Source: Streptomyces aquilus (GTDB lineage: Bacteria > Actinomycetota > Actinomycetes > Streptomycetales > Streptomycetaceae). From it: 64,000 nucleotides of DNA. Positions within the stretch are counted from its first letter, which is position 1. Every line of letters starts with the position of its first letter. Made by a program: the position numbers and the translations under genes. Below the pieces are notes generated by a model, which was given only the letters and a program-made list of their open reading frames with translations, made no database searches and was not told where the DNA came from. Positions 8,742 through 18,300 of the stretch are shown here, one piece after another. The stretch covers positions 4,154,001 to 4,218,000 of the forward strand of contig NZ_CP034463.1 of assembly GCF_003955715.1 (NCBI RefSeq). The letters run 5' to 3'.

Positions 8742-8786
8742 GGTTAGCGGTCGTTAACCTGAAGGAAATGGTTAACGCTCATTAAC
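8742..8786. promoter_or_regulatory. Tandem palindromic operators between the TetR gene and the carboxylase operon
   Basis: Site 1 is GGTTAGCGGTCGTTAACC (8742-8759) and site 2 is GTTAACGCTCATTAAC (8771-8786). Both are near-perfect palindromes with the same half-site, and their centres are 28 bp apart. Their place between divergent starts suggests autoregulation plus control of the four-gene operon. Confidence 0.7.
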
Positions 8787-8815
8787 AGTCGACCACTGGG
8801 TGAGGGGACCGCAGG

Positions 8816-10432
8816 ATGCACGAGGCACCGGAGCTGACGAGCGCGGCAGACCCCGCGTCGGAGGCCTGGAGGGCCAACGAGGAGGCGCACCTCGCGCTCG
8901 TCGGGGAGCTGCGCGGCAAGCTGGCCGCCGCCCGCCTGGGCGGGGGTGAGAAGGCGCGTGCCCGGCACACCGCGCGCGGCAAGCTGCTGCCGCGCGACCG
9001 GGTGGACACGCTCCTCGACCCGGGTTCGCCGTTCCTGGAGCTGGCCCCCCTCGCCGCCGACGGGCTCTACGACGGCCAGGCCCCGGCCGCCGGCGTGATC
9101 GCCGGGATCGGGCGGGTCAGCGGGCGCGAGTGCGTGATCGTCGCCAACGACGCGACCGTCAAGGGCGGCACGTACTACCCGATGACGGTGAAGAAGCACC
9201 TGCGCGCCCAGGAAGTCGCCCTGGAGAACCGCCTGCCCTGTCTGTACCTGGTGGACTCCGGCGGCGCCTTCCTGCCGATGCAGGACGAGGTCTTCCCGGA
9301 CCGCGAGCACTTCGGGCGGATCTTCTACAACCAGGCCCGGATGTCCGGCGCCGGCATCCCGCAGATCGCCGCCGTCCTCGGCTCCTGCACGGCCGGTGGC
9401 GCGTACGTCCCCGCGATGAGCGACGAGGCCGTGATCGTCCGCAACCAGGGCACGATCTTCCTGGGCGGCCCGCCCCTGGTGAAGGCCGCCACCGGCGAGG
9501 TCGTCACGGCCGAGGAGCTGGGCGGCGGTGAGGTCCACGCGCGCGTGTCCGGGGTGACCGACCACCTCGCGGAGGACGACGCGCACGCGCTGCGGATCGT
9601 GCGGAACATCGTCGCCACGCTCCCCGCGCGCGGGACGCTCCCGTGGTCCGTCGAGCCGGCCGTCGAGCCGAAGGTCGACCCGTACGGCCTCTACGGCGCC
9701 GTCCCGGTCGACTCCCGCACCCCCTACGACGTCCGCGAGGTCATCGCGCGCGTGGTCGACGGCTCCCGCTTCGCGGAGTTCAAGTCCGAGTTCGGGCAGA
9801 CCCTGGTCACCGGCTTCGCCCGCATCCACGGCCACCCGGTCGGCATCGTCGCCAACAACGGCATCCTGTTCTCCGAGTCCGCCCAGAAGGGCGCCCACTT
9901 CATCGAGCTGTGCGACCAGCGCGGCATCCCGCTGGTGTTCCTGCAGAACATCTCCGGGTTCATGGTGGGGCGTTCGTACGAGGCCGGTGGCATCGCCAAG
10001 CACGGCGCCAAGATGGTCACGGCCGTCGCCTGCACACGCGTACCGAAGCTGACGGTCGTGGTCGGCGGCTCGTACGGCGCGGGCAACTACTCCATGTGCG
10101 GCCGGGCCTACTCGCCCCGCTTCCTGTGGATGTGGCCCAACGCCAAGATCTCCGTCATGGGCGGCGAGCAGGCCGCCTCGGTCCTCGCTACCGTCAAGCG
10201 GGACCAGTTGGAGGCCCGGGGCGAGGACTGGCCCGCGGAGGCCGAGGAGGCCTTCAAGGACCCGATCCGTGCGCAGTACGACCGCCAGGGGAATGCCTAC
10301 TACGCGACGGCCCGCCTGTGGGACGACGGGGTCATCGACCCCCTGGAGACCCGCCAGGTGCTGGGCCTGGCCCTGACCGCCTGTGCGAACGCCCCGCTGG
10401 GTGACCCCCAGTTCGGCGTCTTCCGGATGTGA
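8816..10432 (+). CDS. Acyl-CoA carboxylase carboxyltransferase (methylcrotonyl-CoA carboxylase beta type)
   Basis: The 538-residue protein is the biotin-dependent carboxyltransferase subunit. It shows the glycine-rich acyl-CoA site ([19 protein letters not shown], then [20 protein letters not shown]) and the carboxybiotin-side stretch [20 protein letters not shown]. These patterns match methylcrotonyl-CoA carboxylase beta better than propionyl-CoA carboxylase. The ATG has GAGGGG 8 nt upstream. It heads an operon with the biotin carboxylase, HMG-CoA lyase and an acyl-CoA dehydrogenase, which together fit leucine degradation. The substrate call is from context. Confidence 0.88.
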   Translation: MHEAPELTSAADPASEAWRANEEAHLALVGELRGKLAAARLGGGEKARARHTARGKLLPRDRVDTLLDPGSPFLELAPLAADGLYDGQAPAAGVIAGIGRVSGRECVIVANDATVKGGTYYPMTVKKHLRAQEVALENRLPCLYLVDSGGAFLPMQDEVFPDREHFGRIFYNQARMSGAGIPQIAAVLGSCTAGGAYVPAMSDEAVIVRNQGTIFLGGPPLVKAATGEVVTAEELGGGEVHARVSGVTDHLAEDDAHALRIVRNIVATLPARGTLPWSVEPAVEPKVDPYGLYGAVPVDSRTPYDVREVIARVVDGSRFAEFKSEFGQTLVTGFARIHGHPVGIVANNGILFSESAQKGAHFIELCDQRGIPLVFLQNISGFMVGRSYEAGGIAKHGAKMVTAVACTRVPKLTVVVGGSYGAGNYSMCGRAYSPRFLWMWPNAKISVMGGEQAASVLATVKRDQLEARGEDWPAEAEEAFKDPIRAQYDRQGNAYYATARLWDDGVIDPLETRQVLGLALTACANAPLGDPQFGVFRM

Positions 10433-10449
10433 TGAGGGGTTTTACGAGG

Positions 10450-12438
10450 ATGTTCGACACGGTACTTGTGGCCAACCGGGGCGAGATCGCCGTCCGCGTC
10501 ATCCGGACCCTGCGCGCCCTGGGCGTGCGCTCGGTGGCCGTCTTCTCCGACGCCGACGCGGACGCCCGGCACGTCCGGGAGGCCGACACGGCGGTACGAC
10601 TGGGCCCGGCGCCGGCCGCCGAGAGCTATCTGTCGGTGGAGCGGCTGCTGGAGGCGGCCGCCCGCAGCGGCGCCCAGGCCGTCCACCCCGGCTACGGTTT
10701 CCTCGCCGAGAACGCCGCCTTCGCGCGCGCGTGCGCCGACGCCGGGCTGGTCTTCATCGGCCCGCCCGCGGACGCCATCTCCCTGATGGGCGACAAGATC
10801 CGCGCCAAGGAGACGGTGGCCGCGGCAGGGGTGCCGGTGGTGCCGGGCGGCCGGGACCCGGAACTGGCCTCCGCCGCTCTGGAACTGGGTGCCCCGGTCC
10901 TGCTGAAGCCCTCCGCCGGCGGCGGCGGCAAGGGCATGCGTCTGGTGCGGGACCTGTCGGTGCTGGACGACGAGATCGCCGCCGCCCGCCGCGAGGCCCG
11001 CGCCTCCTTCGGCGACGACACGCTCCTGGTGGAGCGGTGGATCGACCGCCCCCGGCACATCGAGATCCAGGTCCTGGCGGACGGCCACGGCAACGTCGTC
11101 CACCTGGGCGAGCGCGAGTGCTCCCTCCAGCGCCGCCACCAGAAGATCATCGAGGAGGCCCCGTCGGTCCTCCTGGACGAGGCCACGCGCGCGGCGATGG
11201 GCGAGGCGGCGGTCCAGGCGGCGCGCTCGTGCGGCTACCGGGGCGCGGGCACGGTGGAGTTCATCGTCCCCGGCGGCGACCCCGCCTCGTACTACTTCAT
11301 GGAGATGAACACCCGCCTCCAGGTGGAGCACCCGGTCACCGAGCTCATCACCGGCCTGGACCTGGTGGAGTGGCAGCTGCGGGTGGCGGCGGGCGAGCGG
11401 CTGGCCTTCGGGCAGGAGGACGTACGCCTCACCGGCCACGCGATCGAGGCGCGCGTCTGCGCGGAGGACCCGGCCCGCGGCTTCCTCCCCTCCGGCGGCA
11501 CGGTCCTGCGGCTCCACGAGCCGCAGGGCGACGGCGTCCGCACCGACTCCGGCCTCCTGGAGGGCTCCGAGGTCGGCAGCCTGTACGACCCGATGCTGTC
11601 CAAGGTCATCGCGTACGGCCCCGACCGCGCGACGGCCCTGCGCAAGCTCCGCGCCGCTCTCGCGGACACGGTCACGCTGGGCGTACAGACCAACGCGGGG
11701 TTCCTGCGGCGGCTGCTGGCCCATCCGGATGTGGTCGCGGGGCGGCTGGACACGGGGCTGGTCGAACGCGAAGTGGACGGGCTCGTGGGCGACGAGGTGC
11801 CCGCGGAGGTGTACGCGGCGGCTGCGCTGCTCCGTCAGGCGGCACTCGCGCCGGCCGCGGACACCGGGTGGGCCGACCCGTTCGCCGCGGCGGACGGCTG
11901 GCGGCTGGGCGGCGAGCGGGCCTGGACGGCACACCCTCTGCACGTGCCGGGCCACGAGCCGGTGACGGTGCGCGTGCGCAGCACGCCGGACGGCGGGACC
12001 GAAGTGCTCGTGGGCTCCGCGGAGGCGGCTCTGCGCGGGACCGCGGCCGTCGCCTCGGCGGGCCGTTTCACCTGCCTCCTCGACGGCGTCGCGCACACCT
12101 TCGCTGCCCTGCCGGACGGCACCTGGCTGGGCCGCGACGGCGACGTGTGGCACGTCCGGGACCACGACCCGGTGGCGGCGTCCCTGTCCGGCGCGGCCCA
12201 CGCGGGCGCCGACTCGCTCACCGCGCCGATGCCGGGGACGGTGACGGTGGTGAAGGTCGCCGTGGGAGACGAAGTGACGGCCGGACAGAGCCTGTTGGTG
12301 GTGGAGGCGATGAAGATGGAGCACGTCGTCTCCGCCCCGCACGCGGGCACGGTCGCCGAACTGGACGTCAAGCCGGGCGCGACGGTCGCGATGGACCAGG
12401 TGCTGGCCGTCATCACCCCCGTGGAGGACGAGACATGA
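10450..12438 (+). CDS. Acyl-CoA carboxylase alpha chain: biotin carboxylase with BCCP domain
   Basis: This 662-residue protein has a biotin carboxylase N-terminal domain (begins [20 protein letters not shown]), an ATP-grasp domain ([14 protein letters not shown], and [16 protein letters not shown] around residue 290), and a C-terminal biotinyl domain with EAMKMEH, in which K622 is the biotinylated lysine. It carboxylates biotin with bicarbonate and ATP for the carboxyltransferase encoded upstream. It starts 17 nt after that gene and overlaps the HMG-CoA lyase start by ATGA, so the three are translationally linked. Confidence 0.9.
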   Translation: MFDTVLVANRGEIAVRVIRTLRALGVRSVAVFSDADADARHVREADTAVRLGPAPAAESYLSVERLLEAAARSGAQAVHPGYGFLAENAAFARACADAGLVFIGPPADAISLMGDKIRAKETVAAAGVPVVPGGRDPELASAALELGAPVLLKPSAGGGGKGMRLVRDLSVLDDEIAAARREARASFGDDTLLVERWIDRPRHIEIQVLADGHGNVVHLGERECSLQRRHQKIIEEAPSVLLDEATRAAMGEAAVQAARSCGYRGAGTVEFIVPGGDPASYYFMEMNTRLQVEHPVTELITGLDLVEWQLRVAAGERLAFGQEDVRLTGHAIEARVCAEDPARGFLPSGGTVLRLHEPQGDGVRTDSGLLEGSEVGSLYDPMLSKVIAYGPDRATALRKLRAALADTVTLGVQTNAGFLRRLLAHPDVVAGRLDTGLVEREVDGLVGDEVPAEVYAAAALLRQAALAPAADTGWADPFAAADGWRLGGERAWTAHPLHVPGHEPVTVRVRSTPDGGTEVLVGSAEAALRGTAAVASAGRFTCLLDGVAHTFAALPDGTWLGRDGDVWHVRDHDPVAASLSGAAHAGADSLTAPMPGTVTVVKVAVGDEVTAGQSLLVVEAMKMEHVVSAPHAGTVAELDVKPGATVAMDQVLAVITPVEDET

Positions 12439-13367
12439 CACTCCCCATGGTCGTACCGCAGGAAGGCCTGCCGTCGCGGGTCCGCATCCACGAGGTCGGC
12501 GCGCGCGACGGCCTCCAGAACGAGAAGGCGACCGTCCCGACCGAGGTCAAGGCGGAGTTCATCCACCGCCTGGCCGACGCGGGCCTGACGACGATCGAGG
12601 CGACGAGCTTCGTCCACCCCAAGTGGGTGCCCCAACTGGCGGACGCGGAGCAGCTGTTCCCGCGGCTGGCCGACGTGAAGGCGGACCTTCCGGTACTGGT
12701 GCCGAACGAACGCGGTCTGGAGCGCGCCCTGGCGCTGGGCGCGACCCGGGTGGCGGTCTTCGCCAGCGCCAGCGAGTCGTTCGCGAAGGCCAACCTCAAC
12801 CGCACGCTGGACGAGGCGCTGGCCATGTTCGAGCCGACGGTGGCGCGCGCAAAGGAAGCGGGCGTGCACGTCCGCGGCTACCTCTCCATGTGCTTCGGCG
12901 ACCCGTGGGAGGGCCCGGTCCCGGTGCCGCAGGTCGTCCAGGTCTGCCGGGCGCTGCTCGACATGGGCTGCGACGAGCTGAGCCTGGGCGACACGATCGG
13001 CGTGGCGACCGCAGGCCATGTGAGGGCACTCCTGACCGCCCTGAACGAGGCCGGGATCCCCACGCAGGCGCTGGGCGTGCACTTCCACGACACGTACGGC
13101 CAGGCGCTCGCCAACACCTACGCGGCGCTACAGCACGGCGTCACCACGGTCGACTCCTCCGCGGGCGGCCTCGGCGGCTGCCCGTTCGCCAAGTCGGCCA
13201 CCGGCAACCTCGCCACCGAAGACCTCGTGTGGATGCTGCAAGGCCTCGGCATCGACACCGGGGTCGACCTCGACCGTCTAGTCGCCACGAGCGAGTGGAT
13301 GGCCGACCACCTGGGCCGACCCAGCCCGTCCCGCACCGTTCGAGCCCTGTCCCACAAGGAGCAGTGA
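12435..13367 (+). CDS. hmgL: Hydroxymethylglutaryl-CoA lyase
   Basis: The 310-residue TIM-barrel enzyme cleaves HMG-CoA to acetoacetate and acetyl-CoA, the last step of leucine breakdown. The signature [20 protein letters not shown] is at residues 20-39, metal ligands include the [12 protein letters not shown] region, and the flexible loop motif [20 protein letters not shown] carries the catalytic cysteine. The ATG overlaps the preceding stop (ATGA). Its presence is the best evidence that the operon handles leucine/isovalerate. Confidence 0.92.
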   Translation: MTLPMVVPQEGLPSRVRIHEVGARDGLQNEKATVPTEVKAEFIHRLADAGLTTIEATSFVHPKWVPQLADAEQLFPRLADVKADLPVLVPNERGLERALALGATRVAVFASASESFAKANLNRTLDEALAMFEPTVARAKEAGVHVRGYLSMCFGDPWEGPVPVPQVVQVCRALLDMGCDELSLGDTIGVATAGHVRALLTALNEAGIPTQALGVHFHDTYGQALANTYAALQHGVTTVDSSAGGLGGCPFAKSATGNLATEDLVWMLQGLGIDTGVDLDRLVATSEWMADHLGRPSPSRTVRALSHKEQ

Positions 13368-13373
13368 CCCGCG

Positions 13374-14534
13374 ATGGACCACCGACTCTCCCCCGAACTC
13401 GAAGAACTCCGCCGCACGGTGGAGGAGTTCGCGCACGAGGTAGTCGCCCCCAAGATCGCCGACTACTACGAACACCACGAGTTCCCCTACGAGATCGTCC
13501 GTGAGATGGGCCGCATGGGCCTGTTCGGCCTGCCGTTCCCCGAGGAGTACGGCGGCATGGGCGGCGACTACCTGGCGCTGGGCGTGGCGCTGGAGGAGCT
13601 GGCGAGGGTCGACTCGTCGGTGGCGATCACGCTGGAGGCCGGGGTCTCCCTGGGCGCGATGCCCCTGCATCTCTACGGCACGGAGGCGCAGAAGCAGGAG
13701 TGGCTCCCGCGCCTGTGCTCGGGCGAACTCCTGGGCGCGTTCGGCCTGACGGAACCGGACGGCGGCAGCGACGCGGGCGCGACGCGCACGACGGCGACGC
13801 TGGACGCGTCCACGAACGAGTGGGTGATCAACGGCACGAAGTGCTTCATCACCAACTCGGGTACGGACATCACGGGCTTGGTGACGGTGACGGCGGTGAC
13901 GGGCCGCAAGCCCGACGGCAAGCCCCTGATCTCCTCGATCATCGTCCCCTCCGGCACCCCGGGCTTCACGGTGGCGCCCCCGTACTCGAAGGTGGGCTGG
14001 AACGCGTCGGACACAAGGGAGTTGTCCTTCACCGACGTCCGCGTCCCGGCGGCGAACCTGCTCGGCGAGGAGGGCCGCGGCTACGCCCAGTTCCTGCGCA
14101 TCCTGGACGAGGGCCGCATCGCGATCGCGGCGCTCTCCACGGGCCTGGCGCAAGGCTGCGTGGACGAGTCGGTGAAGTACGCGAAGGAACGCCATGCCTT
14201 CGGCAAGCCGATCGGCGCGAACCAGGCCATCCAGTTCAAGATCGCGGACATGGAGATGAAGGCCCACACCGCCCGCCTGGCGTGGCGGGACGCGGCATCG
14301 CGCCTGGTGTCAGGCGAGCCCTTCAAGAAGGAAGCGGCCCTGGCCAAGCTCTACTCGTCGACGATCGCGGTGGACAACGCCCGCGACGCGACACAGATCC
14401 ACGGCGGCTACGGCTTCATGAACGAGTACCCGGTGGCCCGCATGTGGCGCGACTCCAAGATCCTGGAGATCGGGGAGGGGACGAGTGAGGTGCAGCGGAT
14501 GCTGATCGCCCGGGAGTTGGGGTTGGTGGGGTGA
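13374..14534 (+). CDS. acdH: Acyl-CoA dehydrogenase AcdH (isovaleryl/branched-chain type)
   Basis: This 386-residue flavoprotein has the complete acyl-CoA dehydrogenase fold: LTEPDGGSDAGATRTTA and CFITNSGTD for FAD/substrate contacts, IQFKIADMEMKAHTARLAWR in the C-terminal helices, and QIHGGYGFMNEYPVARMWRD followed by EIGEGTSEVQRMLIARELGL. It starts 6 nt after hmgL. Position in a carboxylase/HMG-lyase operon suggests isovaleryl-CoA or another branched acyl-CoA as substrate; S. coelicolor AcdH at the equivalent place is known to act on branched-chain acyl-CoAs (from memory). It is the last conserved gene before the accessory island. Confidence 0.9.
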   Translation: MDHRLSPELEELRRTVEEFAHEVVAPKIADYYEHHEFPYEIVREMGRMGLFGLPFPEEYGGMGGDYLALGVALEELARVDSSVAITLEAGVSLGAMPLHLYGTEAQKQEWLPRLCSGELLGAFGLTEPDGGSDAGATRTTATLDASTNEWVINGTKCFITNSGTDITGLVTVTAVTGRKPDGKPLISSIIVPSGTPGFTVAPPYSKVGWNASDTRELSFTDVRVPAANLLGEEGRGYAQFLRILDEGRIAIAALSTGLAQGCVDESVKYAKERHAFGKPIGANQAIQFKIADMEMKAHTARLAWRDAASRLVSGEPFKKEAALAKLYSSTIAVDNARDATQIHGGYGFMNEYPVARMWRDSKILEIGEGTSEVQRMLIARELGLVG

Positions 14535-14560
14535 CCGCGCGCCCGCAGCGGGTACGGACT

Positions 14561-14577
14561 CGGCGGCCCAGCCGCCG
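14561..14577 (+). terminator. Short hairpin after the carboxylase/acdH operon
   Basis: CGGCGGC (14561-14567) and GCCGCCG (14571-14577) pair across a CCA loop, 27 nt after the acdH stop. There is no T-tract, as is usual in Streptomyces. Confidence 0.4.
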
Positions 14578-15034
14578 CCGTAGAGGTTGATGACGGTGAG
14601 CATCATCCATGTGTTCCTGTGTCGGATGCTGGGCGTGAAGGTGCCGGGCAGCGGCAGGCGGCGGGCCGTCCCGCGCCAGGCCGTTCCGGCATGCCCGAGC
14701 CGCCTCGTCCGGCCGGCTGGTCGCTTCCCGTGCACCGTTCGCCTTACCGGCTGCCCGTGCGGACATCACTGACAGGGAATCGGCGGGATACGGTACGTGC
14801 CGCCACCGAGAAGCCTGCACAGGTAGTTCTCGCGGCGGCGTTGGAAGAAAGCACGCCCGCGGCCGCCAGTGACGACGGCGGAGGCGGCGACCAGACTTTC
14901 GGCTTGGGTGGGGGTGTTGCAGGAGTCGCCGCGGGCCATGCTCAATTCGCCGCCTGGCCAATAGGCGATGGGCCCGCCGAACAAAAGCCGGCGGGCCCAC
15001 CGTTGGCTAGCCCAGAGCTAGCCGATCCAGCAAA
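14578..15034. other. Gene-free stretch at the left edge of the accessory island
   Basis: No frame in these ~460 bases has a convincing start, ribosome site and recognisable product on either strand. Short frames (for example 14587-14772 plus and 14766-14984 minus) look random. The right part holds two hairpins: a strong one at 14969-14999 and GGCTAG/CTAGCC at 15005-15010 and 15018-15023. The stretch may be a decayed remnant at the junction between conserved and accessory DNA. Confidence 0.5.
14969..14999 (-). terminator. Strong hairpin downstream of the immunity gene
   Basis: TGGGCCCGCCG (14969-14979) pairs perfectly with CGGCGGGCCCA (14989-14999) across a 9-nt A-rich loop. It lies about 36 nt beyond the stop of the minus-strand immunity gene and probably ends the toxin-immunity transcript. 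Confidence 0.65.
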
Positions 15035-15337
15035 CTAGGGGAGCGGGTTTCCTTTCACGGCATCCTCGACCAATTCCCTGAAAAACTCGTCGACATAGCA
15101 GAGCGCGAGCGGGCTGCAGGCCGCCTGAAAAACTACGCCGTCGCTCCAGGAAATCATCCACCCCCCTTCGGGGAGTGCGCGCCGCACCCGTTCCACAGGA
15201 ACCCCCTCCAGCTCTGTTTCGCTCACATCGATCTCGATGTGCCATCCGGGATTATCCGATGTGGCCATCTTGATGCCGAATTCGTGCTCCCACTCGCCGT
15301 CACAGTTGGCCGCGTACCACGCTTGCACGAAGCGCAT
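15035..15337 (-). CDS. Imm53-type immunity protein
   Basis: The 100-residue protein begins MRFVQAWYAANCDGEWEHEF and carries the pattern remembered for the Imm53 family: WY..NCDGEWEH, TSDNPGWHIEIDV, ELEGVPV and a late FQAACSP. Such proteins neutralise the toxin encoded just upstream in polymorphic toxin loci. It follows the RHS stop by 13 nt on the same strand. AAGGA directly abuts the ATG at 15337, so the GTG at 15328, 9 nt from AAGGA, may be the true start. The frame also stays open to 15406, overlapping the toxin gene, but that part does not fit the family. No signal peptide is present, as expected for a protector in the cytoplasm. The Imm53 name is from pattern memory. Confidence 0.8.
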   Translation of the reverse strand: MRFVQAWYAANCDGEWEHEFGIKMATSDNPGWHIEIDVSETELEGVPVERVRRALPEGGWMISWSDGVVFQAACSPLALCYVDEFFRELVEDAVKGNPLP

Positions 15338-15350
15338 TCCTTGATTTTCA

Positions 15351-18300
15351 TCAGGGGCAGCCGAGGGGCTTTTCCCAGTCTTCTGGTGCACGCGCGTCAC
15401 CTCCATTCGGAGAATTAATATGAGGAGTATCCACCTTCGTACCGTCTGCGTTTGTGTGGAATGGTCCCTCCAGGTCGAATCGCTTCACCAGTTCAAACGG
15501 AGCTGGGTTGCGAGGATTGGACTGAGGCGCCCACTCCGCGTACTTCTTGATCTGCCCTGTCCCGCCGTGCCGTACGAATGTAGTGTGCGGTCCCTCTGCA
15601 TCGTAGTTCGGCCGCTGCCCAGGCTTGCGCCCCATGTTGTGGACCAGGACGCTGGCGTCGCCTGCCACAACATAAAACGTATGCAACTCGCTGACGGTGA
15701 GGTTGTGGACTGTCGCCATCAGGACCGTCCAGCGCTGCACTCTGGTGATCTGGACGTGGGTGCCAGAATCAGTGCTCAGCCAGTCCCCAGGTTCCAGGTC
15801 CGTGGCGTCGATCCACTTGCCCAGTTCCGGCACCCAGAAGGGATGTCCGTCAGTGGCGGTGACCGAGGCTGTCTTCGAGCCCTCCAGCCCGTCGGTGTCG
15901 ACGGTGACCTTGACGAGATGCTTGAGTCCCGTGCCCTTGATCTCGGCGGCGACCGTCTCAGCCTTGGTCTCACCGGTCTCGGGATCGGTGGCGAGCACCT
16001 TGTCGCCGATGTCGACGTCTTCGATCTTCTTCGTCGAGCCGTCGGCCATCAGGACAAGCGTGCCCGGGGTAAAGCTGTTTGGGTGCTTGACCAGGCAGGC
16101 TTCCGCGGCATCCTCGGCGGCCTCCGCTGCCTTCTGGGTCTTCTTCCAGTCCTTGAAGCCCGCCCAGAGCTTCTTGCCCAGCCCGTAGATGCGCTTGCCG
16201 AGGGCGTAGGCCTTGTCGAGGCGGTACCAGTACTTCGAGGCGAGCCGGCCGAGCGGGCCGCCGCTGATGAGGGACGAGACGATGTTGACGGCGGTCGAGC
16301 CGCACGAACCCAAACTGCCGGTGGTGAAGCAGTCGAGTGCGTCGGTGATGCCCAACTCATCCGCAACGATCTGGGCCAGTTCTTTGGCTATGAGGATCGC
16401 GCGCGCCTTGGCTGCGGCCGCAGCGGCCTGGGCCTGGCGCTTCTTCACTTCGGCGGCGGAGTCGGAGCCTAGGGCCTCTTCGAGGGTGACTCCGGCCGCC
16501 TGCGCGTTGGCCGAGACCCGTACGGGTCCTGGCTCATGGCCGGGCGTGCTGTTCTCGCACTGGGGGCACGGCCGCGTCGGGCAGTCGATCTCGGCGCAGG
16601 TGCCGCTGGGGTCGTCGTTGACGACTGGGCTGTTGTTGCCGTACGCGTAGCCGTTGATCTGCTGCGGGTTGTCGTAGTTGATGACCGGGTCGGCGGAGAG
16701 GAAGCGGCCGGTGTCCGAGTCGTATTCGCGTGCCCCGAGCGTAGTCAGACCGGTGGACTCCTGGATGGTGCCACCCACGAAGCCCTTGTCGTTCACCCAG
16801 CCCGACGTCGAAGACGACGACTCGTCGCGCGCGTTGCCGAACGGATCCGACCTGCGGCGCTCTGTCGTGCCCGTCTTCGCGTCGACCGAGAGCTGCGCCG
16901 TGCCCTGGTGGTCGGAGGCCAGGAAGTGGACGCCGTCCGCCTCCCGCATCGCGACCGTCGCGCCGCCGAAGCCGTAGTAACGCGTCGTCGTCACCTTCGA
17001 CGTCGACTTGTCGTAGTGCAGCTCCATGCCGGGCAGGTAGAACGTCTTCTCCGTCGGGGTGTTGCGCAGGATGCGCTCACCCGCCGCGTCGTACTTGTAC
17101 GACGTGACCGAGCCGTCGGCGTTCGTGACGGTCGTCAGCTCGCCCTGCTTGTCCCAGTCCAGGGTCTGGGTGTCGCCGGACAGGACACGGGTCTTGGTGC
17201 TGCCGGACGCGTTGTAGGTGTAGGTGTCCTGGGAGGTGACCTCCGGTGTCGTGCTCGTCGCCGCCGTCTTCTCGGTCACCGACGAAACCGTGTGCGGGCC
17301 CGAGGCCGCCCCGTTCGGGCCGGAGCCCGTCTCGCCGTACTTATACGTACGGGTTGACGTCGCCGCACCGTTCAGTCCGTGCCGGACCTCACTCGTCCGG
17401 TTGTTGAGCGAGTCGTAGCCGTACTCCGTCCAGTACGGAGACGTACCACCGACCGTCGAGGACGACGCACCCGACGCACACGCCGAATCCGTGCTGCCCG
17501 TGCCCTTCGCGTCGTTGGGCGTCACCGACGACGTCCACGTCTCCGACAGCCGCTGCAGACCGTCGTACGCGAAGCACTGCACGTCACTCGCCGCACCGGT
17601 CGGGGTGTCCGTGATCGAGAGGACATTGCCGGTCGCGTCGTACGTGTAGTTCGCGTCGTACGCCTTGGCCGATCCACCCTCGACCGTCACCGACGAGTTG
17701 GTGAGGCGGTCCGTGCCGGTCTCGTAGGAGTTGGTGATCCACGTCTTGGGTGTCGAGGAGACGCCCGTGTACAGCTCGATCTGTTCCAGGTTCGAAGTCG
17801 GGGAGTACGAGGCGTCTGTCACATAACTACCGCCAGACAGAGACGTGTTGATGCCCACCGGACGCTGGAGATCGTCGTACACGAAGCCCAGCGCCTCGGC
17901 GCCCAGGTCCCCTGCCGCCGGCAGGCCCTGGCCCTGCACCGTGCCGTCGTCGTTGTACTGGGTCGTGTACTCGTACGTACCGCCGAGTTCCGGCTCCGCC
18001 GTCTTCGACAGGAAGTACTTCGTGGACACCGGCTTGTAGTCGTTGTCCGCGTCGAGCGTCGGGTAGGTCACGGACGAGTAGACCGCGCCGTCCCTGTACG
18101 TGTAGACGCCGTACAACTCGCCCTTGACGGCGGTGTCGTACTTGGTCACCGACAGCTTGGTGCCCGTCGTCGGCTCGCCCTGCCAGGTCGAGGCCGGGCG
18201 GCCCAACTCGTCGTAGACCGTGGACGTTTTGTCACCGTTGACAGTGACCGACGCCAGGCGGTCCAACTCGTCGTACGTGAACGAGGAGGAACCCGTGTCC

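Noticed and set aside
14587..14772. A possible 61-residue protein after acdH
   Set aside because: No ribosome site, no recognisable pattern, and an Arg/Pro/Cys-rich product; it looks random.
14766..14984. A 72-residue minus-strand frame downstream of the immunity gene, considered as an orphan immunity or toxin cassette
   Set aside because: It begins inside the terminator hairpin, lacks a ribosome site and matches no immunity pattern.
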